DNA of 64,000 nt from the NCBI RefSeq assembly GCF_900103125.1, contig NZ_FNJV01000002.1, forward strand, positions 806,001 through 870,000. The letters are read 5' to 3'. The first letter of the stretch is position 1. Each line of letters starts with the position of its first letter. The notes beneath the pieces were generated by a model. The model saw only the letters and a list, made by a program, of their open reading frames with translations. It had not been told where the DNA came from and did no database searches. The position numbers and the translations under genes were made by a program. This DNA is from Mucilaginibacter sp. OK268 (GTDB lineage Bacteria; Bacteroidota; Bacteroidia; Sphingobacteriales; Sphingobacteriaceae). Shown here in pieces: positions 18,093-26,037 of this stretch.

Positions 18093-18815
18093 ATGAAAAC
18101 ACTACTTATCATTTGTTTGGCGATAGCTTTATTATCGTCATGCAGTACCTACCAAATGAATACCCTCAGCAGTACAAATACCGTTCATAATGAGCGAACC
18201 GGTGAGTTTAAACTGGAGAACGATTCTGTCAAAATCATCTACTCTTTTGCAGGCGAAAATGTACCTATTCATATCAATATTTATAATAAGCTTAATGAGC
18301 CTATTTATGCTGATTGGGAACGCTCGGCATTTGTCATGGATAAAAAAAGCACCAGTTATGCCGATGGTGTTTTACAGGTAGATGGAACAGTATCCTCAAC
18401 ATCGATAGGTCGGAGGATCCAATATTCTGATGGCACTATCAGCGCACAGGTAACCCTCCCTCAAAATCTAACTTTTATTCCTCCGCACGCTCAAATCAGT
18501 AAAACCATTACCAATGTAGATAGCAAGGAATTCCAGTACATTACCGACACACTTTTTAAACAATCAAAAGTACCATCAGGTTTTGGCGGTAGTGATCTCA
18601 AGGTAAAACTGGCAAGGTTTGATAAGGGTAACAGTCCCTTGTTTTTCAAAAGTTATTTAACGTTGTACACACTTAATAACAATGTACAAAAGCTCATCAC
18701 CTATCAGAATGATTTTTATGTTTCAGAAGCCTTCAGATCATCACTGGGCCCTGAAAATTTCTCGAATTTTGGAGATAACAGGGGCGATCATTTTTACATT
18801 AAGATACCTAACTAA
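18093..18815 (+). CDS. Hypothetical lipoprotein (240 aa)
   Basis: The N-terminus is a lipoprotein signal (KTLLIICLAIALLSSC, lipobox LSSC, Cys about residue 17). The mature part is beta-rich with no motif I recognise: INIYNKLNEPIYADWERSAFVMD, a Ser/Thr-rich middle, and a C-terminal FRSSLGPENFSNFGDNRGDHFYIKIPN. It is anchored to a membrane and faces the periplasm or outside. It stands alone between two terminators, so it is probably its own transcription unit. No function is proposed. Confidence 0.7.
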   Translation: MKTLLIICLAIALLSSCSTYQMNTLSSTNTVHNERTGEFKLENDSVKIIYSFAGENVPIHINIYNKLNEPIYADWERSAFVMDKKSTSYADGVLQVDGTVSSTSIGRRIQYSDGTISAQVTLPQNLTFIPPHAQISKTITNVDSKEFQYITDTLFKQSKVPSGFGGSDLKVKLARFDKGNSPLFFKSYLTLYTLNNNVQKLITYQNDFYVSEAFRSSLGPENFSNFGDNRGDHFYIKIPN

Positions 18816-19137
18816 AACAAAAGTACGCCACAATAATCAGGCATAACTCATCTCCTGTAATTACCGGTACTATCAACTTCATCTCGGGGGGCGTTCTTTT
18901 ATACGGATAAAAGAACGCCCTTCATTCGTCATTTACACTCCATCATATCAGCATAATTACCTGATTACTGCCAATTTCGCTTAGTCTTATGACAAATTCG
19001 CGAAATTTTAATCGGTAAACATTTATCATTTTTATAAACCATTATATACTTTTTTAATTGCTAAACCCATATTAATAGTGATCATGTATCCGGCAGCAAA
19101 TAGCTGGGTACCTGCCCCGATTATTTAAAAACATTGT
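18816..19137. other. Spacer with terminator; leader of the sigma-factor gene
   Basis: The 322 bases hold the hairpin at 18889-18920 and then a very AT-rich stretch (18960-19110), which is the probable promoter and leader of the ECF sigma gene. No clear TAnnTTTG box can be fixed, and no ORF is credible. Confidence 0.6.
18889..18920. terminator. Long perfect-stem terminator-like hairpin
   Basis: The 14-bp arm 18889-18902 (GGGCGTTCTTTTAT) is fully complementary to 18907-18920, with loop ACGG. It lies 73 bases beyond the lipoprotein stop. No long T-tract follows, so termination is likely but not certain. Confidence 0.7.
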
Positions 19138-19710
19138 ATGCCCCACTATCATGCTTATTCGGATAAAGAATTGGCCTATCTGTTAAATGATAGCGATGAA
19201 ACGGCTTTTACAGAAATTTATAACCGGTTTTATGGTGTTCTTTATCGGCATGGGTATAAAAGTTTGCCTGATGCCGAAGCGCTGAAAGACGTGCTCCAGG
19301 AGGTTTTTGTATATTTATGGAACAACCGGGGAAACATAAATCCGGAAGAAAACCTTGCAGCCTACCTGTATACAGCTGTAAGGAATAGGTTACTCAATAA
19401 TTTCAGGCACCTAAAAATTAAAAATGATTATATCACGTCATTTCAAAATTACCTGGATACTAGTAAGCAACCTGAAGCGGATGAGACTATACGTATAAAA
19501 CAACTTATTGCCATTGTAGAAGCAGAAGTAGCGCTGCTCCCCACACAAATGAGGCTCATATTTCAAATGAGCAGAAACAACAATTTTTCGCACCAGGAAA
19601 TAGCAGATCAGCTTAATATCAGTGTATTGACTGTAAGAAAACAGGTTAATAACTCATTGAAAATTTTAAGATTAAAACTGGGAAGTAAGTTTTTTTTACT
19701 TTTTTTCTAA
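19138..19710 (+). CDS. ECF sigma-70 family RNA polymerase sigma factor
   Basis: 190 residues of the Bacteroidota ECF type. Region 2 appears as LKDVLQEVFVYLWNNRG (about residues 48-64) with the promoter-melting YLYTAVRNRLLNNFRH just after. Region 4 is LPTQMRLIFQMSRNNNFSHQEIADQLNISVLTVRKQVNNSLKIL (about residues 135-178), a helix-turn-helix. It would be held by the FecR-like protein encoded 68 bases downstream and released upon substrate sensing by the STN-containing SusC, switching on the locus. The tail is hydrophobic (LGSKFFLLFF), encoded by long T runs that could be slippage-prone. The call is firm; its target promoters are not visible. Confidence 0.95.
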   Translation: MPHYHAYSDKELAYLLNDSDETAFTEIYNRFYGVLYRHGYKSLPDAEALKDVLQEVFVYLWNNRGNINPEENLAAYLYTAVRNRLLNNFRHLKIKNDYITSFQNYLDTSKQPEADETIRIKQLIAIVEAEVALLPTQMRLIFQMSRNNNFSHQEIADQLNISVLTVRKQVNNSLKILRLKLGSKFFLLFF

Positions 19711-19778
19711 TTCATCTACTCCCTACCCCTTCCTGAAGTGCATATAGCGTAATAAGGGCTCTCACCCCTTTACCAATT

Positions 19779-20912
19779 ATGTCAAAAAAGGACGCAACAG
19801 ATCTATTGAACCGCTACCGTAACGGCCAGGTATCCGAAGAAGAAAAAGCTTTGGTAGAAAGCTGGTATGCAGAGTATACCCAAAACGCTGGCATTCCTGA
19901 AATTGATGACCAGGAGCTGGAAAATAATCGCGAAGAAATTCTCCGGCGTATCCTCTCTGAGGTATCAGACAAACGAAAAATTAATTACAGGCGGCTGATG
20001 AGTATCGCCGCTATAGCTATTTTCTTGATATATATAAGCGTTTTGTTTGTAGAGCAACGGAAACCCCATCAGGATCAGCCAGCTTTAGTAGCGAAAAAAG
20101 ACAATAGTAATTTACTTCCGGGTGGGAATAAAGCCACACTAATTTTATCAAACGGCAGCGCAATTAATTTAAATGACACCAAAAACGGGGCTTTGGCTAA
20201 CGAAAAAGGCGTGGTTATACATAAAAACGCGAATGGTCGCATTAGTTATGATCAGGCCGAACACAATATAAGTCACGAGGCCAATGTATTTAACACTGTT
20301 GTTACCCCCAAAGGCGGGCAATACCAGCTTGTTTTGGGCGACGGTACCAAAGTTTGGCTCAACGCCGCATCTACCCTAAAATACCCGGTAACATTCAGCG
20401 GACCGAAACGCGAAATAGAACTTTCGGGAGAAGCTTACTTTGAAGTTGCTCATGATCAGCATAAACCATTCCGGGTAATATCAAATGGTCAAACCGTTGA
20501 GGTTTTAGGGACTCATTTTAATGTTAATGCTTATCCGGATGAAAAAACAACAAGAACTACGCTACTGGAAGGCAGTGTTAAAGTGTTGGCCGGTGAAATG
20601 AGCAGTAAGATAAAACCTGGTGAACAGGTTCAATTTAAAGATGGTCACCTGGCAGTAGCACAAGCCGATACAGAAGAAGCCATAGCCTGGAAAAACGGTT
20701 TCTTTTATTTTAAGGATGATGATATTCAAACGGTGATGCGGCAGCTTTCCCGTTGGTATGATGTATCCGTAAAATACGAGGGGCAAATTCCCACAAGAGA
20801 GTTTTCGGGGCAAATGAATAAAAACATCACCGCCGCACAGCTGATGCACATTTTAAGTATTGAGCAGATCCATTACCGCATAGAAGGCAGAACCATCATT
20901 ATTATGCCTTAA
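19779..20912 (+). CDS. FecR-family anti-sigma factor
   Basis: 377 residues with one transmembrane helix (about residues 72-90, RLMSIAAIAIFLIYISVLFV). The N-terminal cytoplasmic part (DATDLLNRYRNGQVSEEEKALVESWY) is the sigma-binding region. The periplasmic part carries the FecR signature VVTPKGGQYQLVLGDGTKVWLNAASTLKYP (about residues 173-202) and ELSGEAYFEVAHDQHKPFRV. The C-terminal DUF4974 domain (IQTVMRQLSRWYDVSVKYEG...FSGQMNKNITAAQLMHIL) resembles an STN fold and contacts the receptor. Role: membrane relay between SusC and the ECF sigma factor. Same-strand neighbours support a single signalling operon. Confidence 0.95.
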   Translation: MSKKDATDLLNRYRNGQVSEEEKALVESWYAEYTQNAGIPEIDDQELENNREEILRRILSEVSDKRKINYRRLMSIAAIAIFLIYISVLFVEQRKPHQDQPALVAKKDNSNLLPGGNKATLILSNGSAINLNDTKNGALANEKGVVIHKNANGRISYDQAEHNISHEANVFNTVVTPKGGQYQLVLGDGTKVWLNAASTLKYPVTFSGPKREIELSGEAYFEVAHDQHKPFRVISNGQTVEVLGTHFNVNAYPDEKTTRTTLLEGSVKVLAGEMSSKIKPGEQVQFKDGHLAVAQADTEEAIAWKNGFFYFKDDDIQTVMRQLSRWYDVSVKYEGQIPTREFSGQMNKNITAAQLMHILSIEQIHYRIEGRTIIIMP

Positions 20913-21117
20913 TCATTAATACACCAATTATTCACTTAACTAATATATATGAGAAAAAAAGTACAAAAAACAGTCCCTTAGACGAATCGTCAGCGGTTAA
21001 TTATAAAAACAGAAACGTACCCCGAGTGCAATCGGGATACGCATATCTGAGTTAACCTCCTTTACAGAAAAATGATCTTATTCAGCAATCATCCATTAAC
21101 TCAAACTTTTCAAAAGT

Positions 21118-24100
21118 ATGAAATTAAAGTCTCTTTTTGTGTCCACCGAGAACCGGTGGCTGCCCAAAAAAATAATACTGATTATGAAATTGACTACCCT
21201 CATGATTTTACTGGCAATGCTGCAATGCAGCGCTTCGGTTTTTGGTCAAAAGATTAATCTTAATGAAACCAATACGCCTTTAAAAAAGGTATTGAAAGTC
21301 ATTAACGATCAAACAGGTTATGTGTTTTTTTATGAATCGAAAGCTATTCGTAATAAAAACGTCACCATCAAACTCAAAGACGTATCTCTTGACGCAGCCT
21401 TAACAGCATTTTTAAAAGATCTGCATTTAAGCTATGAAATAGTGAATAACACTATTTTTATTAAAGAACAACCAGTCGCGGTTCAAGTTCGGGCAACAAT
21501 CAATACTCAACAGGTTACCATAAAAGTAACCGGGCAGGTTTTTGATGAAAAAAACAACACGCTACCCGGTGTTACCGTGCGATTGAAAGGCGGGCAAATT
21601 GTTGTAATTGCCGACAAGGACGGAAAATTCAGCATGGATGTCCCTAACCCTAATGCGGTACTTGTTTTTTCATTTATTGGTTATGCAACACAGGAACTAC
21701 CTGTTTTACAAGACCGGCCAATGAGCGTTCATATGCAGCTTGATCAATCAAAATTAAACGAAGTGGTTGTATTAGGTTATGGTTCTGTAAAGCAACGCGA
21801 TCTTACCGGTTCGGTTTCCACCATTTCATCAGCCAAGGTAACGCAGGTAAAAGGCATATCCAATGTTGCGCAAACCTTACAAGGGCAAATGGCCGGTGTA
21901 CAGGTGAACCAGGCTTCGGGGCAACCGGGCGAAGGGATGAAAATTGCCATAAGGGGTACAAACTCCATCACCGGCAGTAACGCGCCTTTATATGTAGTTG
22001 ACGGCCAAATCACCCAGGATATCAGCGCCCAGTTAAATGTGGATGATATTGCCTCCATTGATGTACTGAAGGATGCGTCTTCAACCGCGATATATGGTTC
22101 AAGGGGTGCAAACGGCGTCATCATGATCACTACCAAAAAAGGCACCTCCAAAGCCTCCGGAAAGCCACAGGTAAGTTATGATGGGTATTATGGCGTCGCC
22201 GATTTAAGGCACAAACTAAAACTGATAGATGCGACTGAATATGCCCGGTTACAAAATGAGGTTACCACAAACGACAATGCTTCGGGATTAAATAGCCCGG
22301 CAAAACCACTGCCATGGACGCAGGATCAGATTAATGGCCTGGGTAAAGGTACCGACTGGCAGGACCTGGTTTATCATACAGCGCCTACACAAAACCATAC
22401 CGTATCAGTGGGTGGCAACACCGAGAATACCCGGTATTATACTTCCTTTGGCTATTTTAACCAGGATGGTATTATCACCAACTCCAGTTACCGCAGGCTT
22501 TCCGGCAGGATCAACCTTGATCAGAAACTTAACCAGCAGCTAAACTTTACGATCAATTTAGCGCTTACTAAAGACCAGTATAAGAAAAACAACTATCAAA
22601 ACGCCGATTATGGTGGTGTCCCTTTTCAAACTTTCGTAATGCCACCAACAGAGGGTGTTTATAATCCAAATGGTACCTATACCGTATTTACAGGTTTAAA
22701 TTATGGGCAAACCAATCCCGTAGGGATGGCAAAAGAACAGTACAACCCAGCCAGCACGTTAAGGATATTGGGAACTGCAGCTTTGACTTATGAAATAGTT
22801 CCCGGTCTGAAACTAAGATCAAGTGCGAGCATTGACAATGCTGACAATCATTCGGATAATTACAATCCGCCATCAATTACTTTTGGTCAGCCGGCCGGTA
22901 ACGCTTCACAGAGCTATTCAAACTCCAACTCGTTTGTCAATGAAAATACATTGACCTACACGCATAACTGGGGGAAACATAACCTGAATGCCCTGGCCGG
23001 ATTTACTTACCAGCAAAATCGTAGCCGTTATCTGAATAGCGGCACTGCTTCGGGATTTGTCAGTACGGTTTATGTTGATAACAGTCTTCAATCAGCTACT
23101 ACGCTCGCCAATCCGAGTACAGGCAATTCGAGTAACGCGCTCATTTCGTATCTGGGTAGATTGAATTATAATTACGCCGGTAAATATTACGCTACTTTTA
23201 CCGCCCGAAGAGACGGCAGCTCGGTGTTTGGATCCAATAATAAATACGCGTTCTTCCCATCAGGTGCAATAGCCTGGACAGTATCTGAAGAAGATTTCCT
23301 GAAAGAGAACCCAACCTTGAGCAACCTTAAATTGAGGGCGAGCTATGGTACCTCGGGAAACCAGGCTATCAATCCTTACCAAACCCTGGCCTCGGTATCA
23401 AGCATCAATACTATCCTGAATAATTCAAACACTACAGGTTATTATTATTCGTCGGTTTCCAACAATAACCTGAAATGGGAAACTACCAAAGAGCTTGACC
23501 TGGGCATTGATGTGGGGATTATAAAAAACAGGGTGAACCTAACCGCCGACTATTACAATAAAAAAACAAGCAATTTATTATTATATGTAAACCTCCCTTC
23601 CTCAACCGGCTTTGGTTCTCAGCTGCAAAATGTGGGCAAATCCTCCAACAAAGGCTTTGAATTTTCTATAAACTCTCAGAACATTGTTGGCAGCAACTTT
23701 ACCTGGTCTTCTACCTTAACCTATACCCATAATCAGAATAAGCTGTTAAGTCTGGGTGTTGGTGCTGATGGAAAACCTATACCTTACCAATATATCGGTA
23801 CAGGCGGTAACTGGTTCCCGATGATTGTTGGACAGCCTATGAATTCGTTTTTCGGCCAGCAGGTAACAGGCGTTTATCAAACAGATGCCGAAGCAAAAGC
23901 GAATGGTGAACCCACCAAACATGCCGGTGATTTCAAATTCCAGGATTATAATCACGATGGGGTGGTGAATGACGATGACAAGCATGTATTAACAACCCTG
24001 CAGCCTAAATTCACCGCGGGCTTTAACAATACGTTTACCTATAAACACTGGGATTTGAGTGTTTTAATTACCGGTTCATACGGCGCGACACTGGTGAATG

Positions 24101-24504
24101 AGCTCAGGAAATACAGCCTTACGCTGAACGGGCAATGGACACCAACCGAGGCGGCTTATGACTCTCGCTGGCAGGGATCGGGCACCAGTAATGTCGGCGA
24201 TAAACCATCGGCCAATAGCATGCAATATACCCGTGATTATGCCAATAGCTTATGGGAAGAAAACGGTAATTATCTGAAGATAAAAGATGTTACCCTGGGC
24301 TATACGTTTAATGCGACTCAGCTTCGTCGTATTAAAATATCGTCTATCAACATTTACGTGAGTGCGCAAAATTACTTTACCATCACCAAATACACCGGTT
24401 ATGATCCGGAAGTATCCTGGGCATCATCAACAGTAAACGGGTGGGATCGCGGTAATTACCCATCAACAAAATCAATCACAGCAGGCGTTAGGGTGAAATT
24501 TTAA
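21118..24504 (+). CDS. SusC/RagA TonB-dependent transporter with STN signalling domain
   Basis: 1128 residues. After the leader (MKLTTLMILLAMLQCSASVFGQ, about residues 23-43) comes an STN domain (about 50-110, TPLKKVLKVINDQTGYVFFYESKAI), a carboxypeptidase-regulatory-like domain (about 140-205, VTGQVFDEKNNTLPGVTVRL), the plug, with QMAGVQVNQASGQPGEGMKIAIRG and PLYVVDGQ (SusC signature), and the outer-membrane barrel to the final RVKF. It imports an oligosaccharide across the outer membrane with TonB energy. The STN domain marks it as a signalling transporter that acts on the FecR neighbour. Start: ATG at 21118, though ATG at 21184 is also possible and would give a leader straight away. The SusD partner starts 12 bases after its stop. 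Confidence 0.96.
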   Translation: MKLKSLFVSTENRWLPKKIILIMKLTTLMILLAMLQCSASVFGQKINLNETNTPLKKVLKVINDQTGYVFFYESKAIRNKNVTIKLKDVSLDAALTAFLKDLHLSYEIVNNTIFIKEQPVAVQVRATINTQQVTIKVTGQVFDEKNNTLPGVTVRLKGGQIVVIADKDGKFSMDVPNPNAVLVFSFIGYATQELPVLQDRPMSVHMQLDQSKLNEVVVLGYGSVKQRDLTGSVSTISSAKVTQVKGISNVAQTLQGQMAGVQVNQASGQPGEGMKIAIRGTNSITGSNAPLYVVDGQITQDISAQLNVDDIASIDVLKDASSTAIYGSRGANGVIMITTKKGTSKASGKPQVSYDGYYGVADLRHKLKLIDATEYARLQNEVTTNDNASGLNSPAKPLPWTQDQINGLGKGTDWQDLVYHTAPTQNHTVSVGGNTENTRYYTSFGYFNQDGIITNSSYRRLSGRINLDQKLNQQLNFTINLALTKDQYKKNNYQNADYGGVPFQTFVMPPTEGVYNPNGTYTVFTGLNYGQTNPVGMAKEQYNPASTLRILGTAALTYEIVPGLKLRSSASIDNADNHSDNYNPPSITFGQPAGNASQSYSNSNSFVNENTLTYTHNWGKHNLNALAGFTYQQNRSRYLNSGTASGFVSTVYVDNSLQSATTLANPSTGNSSNALISYLGRLNYNYAGKYYATFTARRDGSSVFGSNNKYAFFPSGAIAWTVSEEDFLKENPTLSNLKLRASYGTSGNQAINPYQTLASVSSINTILNNSNTTGYYYSSVSNNNLKWETTKELDLGIDVGIIKNRVNLTADYYNKKTSNLLLYVNLPSSTGFGSQLQNVGKSSNKGFEFSINSQNIVGSNFTWSSTLTYTHNQNKLLSLGVGADGKPIPYQYIGTGGNWFPMIVGQPMNSFFGQQVTGVYQTDAEAKANGEPTKHAGDFKFQDYNHDGVVNDDDKHVLTTLQPKFTAGFNNTFTYKHWDLSVLITGSYGATLVNELRKYSLTLNGQWTPTEAAYDSRWQGSGTSNVGDKPSANSMQYTRDYANSLWEENGNYLKIKDVTLGYTFNATQLRRIKISSINIYVSAQNYFTITKYTGYDPEVSWASSTVNGWDRGNYPSTKSITAGVRVKF

Positions 24505-24516
24505 ATTGAACAAATC

Positions 24517-25968
24517 ATGAAAAGATCATATATAAAACTGTTTTTAAGCATTGTTATTGGTATGACCATAGCCATAAGCGGGTGCAAAAAAACACTGGAA
24601 GAACATCCTCAAACATCTATTACCCCTGGCACATTTTTTTCTGATCCGGCCAGCTATCAATTAGCTATTATAGGTTTATATGGCGATATACCACTGTATG
24701 ATGGCAGTATGCAGGAAATGGCTACAGATATCTATGGTGCCCCTGCCCCATCGGTTGAGCAGGGATTGCCCATGTATCAAAATGCCCCTCAGCCATATTA
24801 TTACAATACCCAGGGCTGCTGGAGAAATGGTTACCGCCTCATTAAAGATGCTAATTTTGTTTTAGGCGCTTTGCCAACCTCACCGCTGGACGCAGCAACC
24901 AAAAACCAGCTAACCGCCGAAGCGGAGTTTATGCGGGCTTACGCCTACTTTTACCTGGTACAGCTTTATGGGGACATCCCAATGCCGACAAAAGTCATCG
25001 TTGATAACAATCCCACCAGTTTACAGCTGCCACGTACGCCGCAGGCCGATATATATAAACTGATACTGAGCGATCTGACCTTTGCTGAGCAAAATTTACC
25101 CGACAAAGCAGCTACTGCTGGCAGGGTGTACAAATCGGTAGCATCGGCACTTTTGGCAAAAGTTTACCTCACCATGGCCGGCAACCCCATGAAACAAACA
25201 GCCGCCTATCAAAATGCAAAGGATGAGGCCCTAAAAGTAATCAACTCCGGGTTGTTTACCCTTGTAGATGATTATGCCAACGTTTTTCATCATACCAGTT
25301 ATACAACAGAATCTATCTGGGAGCAATCATACGTGGTTTCGAAAGGCGGTAATCCCTTGCAAGGGTCAACCGGCACAGCCGATACTTACCGACCTTCATT
25401 GGTACCTGCTCCCAGCTTTATCAGCAGTTTCCCGAAAGGCGATCGCAGACGGACATGGGGTATCCTGGACCAATATCCGGATCCTAAAGTAAAAGGCGGT
25501 GTACTGGCGCCCTTCTTTCAGAAATACTTTGATACCACGGGTGTTTCAAAAGGAGCTACGTCCTCTACCGTCATTAATCCCTGGAATTTTATTTATATGC
25601 GTTATGCTGATATGTTCCTGATTGCCGCAGAAGCCGAAAATGAGATCAACGGTCCGGGCAATGCCTACCAATATATTAACACCATCCGCAGGCGTGCCCG
25701 GGTAGATAAATCCGACCCAACCAATGTTCCCGACCTGGCCGGTCTTACACAAGATGGTTTCAGACAGGCCGTTTTGAAGGAAAGAAAATGGGAATTTGCC
25801 TTGGAAGGCAATACCTGGTTTGATATGAAACGGACCAATACATTCCAGCTTATCCAGGCGCAAAGAGGGAGTCAACTCATTAACCCGATAGGCCCTTACA
25901 ATCAAACATGGCTTATTCCGGATATTGAAATTACGGCTAATAATATTCCCCAAAATCCGCTTTATTAA
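24517..25968 (+). CDS. SusD/RagB-family nutrient-binding lipoprotein
   Basis: 483 residues with lipobox ISGC (Cys about residue 23), so it is anchored on the cell surface as the lid of SusC. The SusD N-terminal region shows LEEHPQTSITPGTFFSDPASYQLAI, the TPR-like part shows AEAEFMRAYAYFYLVQLYGDIPM, and the C-terminal RagB segment shows YMRYADMFLIAAEAENEING and LKERKWEFALEGNTWFDMKR. All are hallmark motifs in the expected order. It binds the glycan and passes it to the barrel. A spacing of 12 bases after susC supports co-transcription. Confidence 0.96.
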   Translation: MKRSYIKLFLSIVIGMTIAISGCKKTLEEHPQTSITPGTFFSDPASYQLAIIGLYGDIPLYDGSMQEMATDIYGAPAPSVEQGLPMYQNAPQPYYYNTQGCWRNGYRLIKDANFVLGALPTSPLDAATKNQLTAEAEFMRAYAYFYLVQLYGDIPMPTKVIVDNNPTSLQLPRTPQADIYKLILSDLTFAEQNLPDKAATAGRVYKSVASALLAKVYLTMAGNPMKQTAAYQNAKDEALKVINSGLFTLVDDYANVFHHTSYTTESIWEQSYVVSKGGNPLQGSTGTADTYRPSLVPAPSFISSFPKGDRRRTWGILDQYPDPKVKGGVLAPFFQKYFDTTGVSKGATSSTVINPWNFIYMRYADMFLIAAEAENEINGPGNAYQYINTIRRRARVDKSDPTNVPDLAGLTQDGFRQAVLKERKWEFALEGNTWFDMKRTNTFQLIQAQRGSQLINPIGPYNQTWLIPDIEITANNIPQNPLY

Positions 25969-26037
25969 TTCTTAAATTGTACTTCCGGTAAACATCCAGC
26001 CGGAGGTACAATTGATTTTTGTTCCCTTTAATATTCA

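Noticed and set aside
20951..20983. Ten-codon leader peptide (ATG AGA AAA...) before susC
   Set aside because: Too short and without attenuator structure to support a claim.
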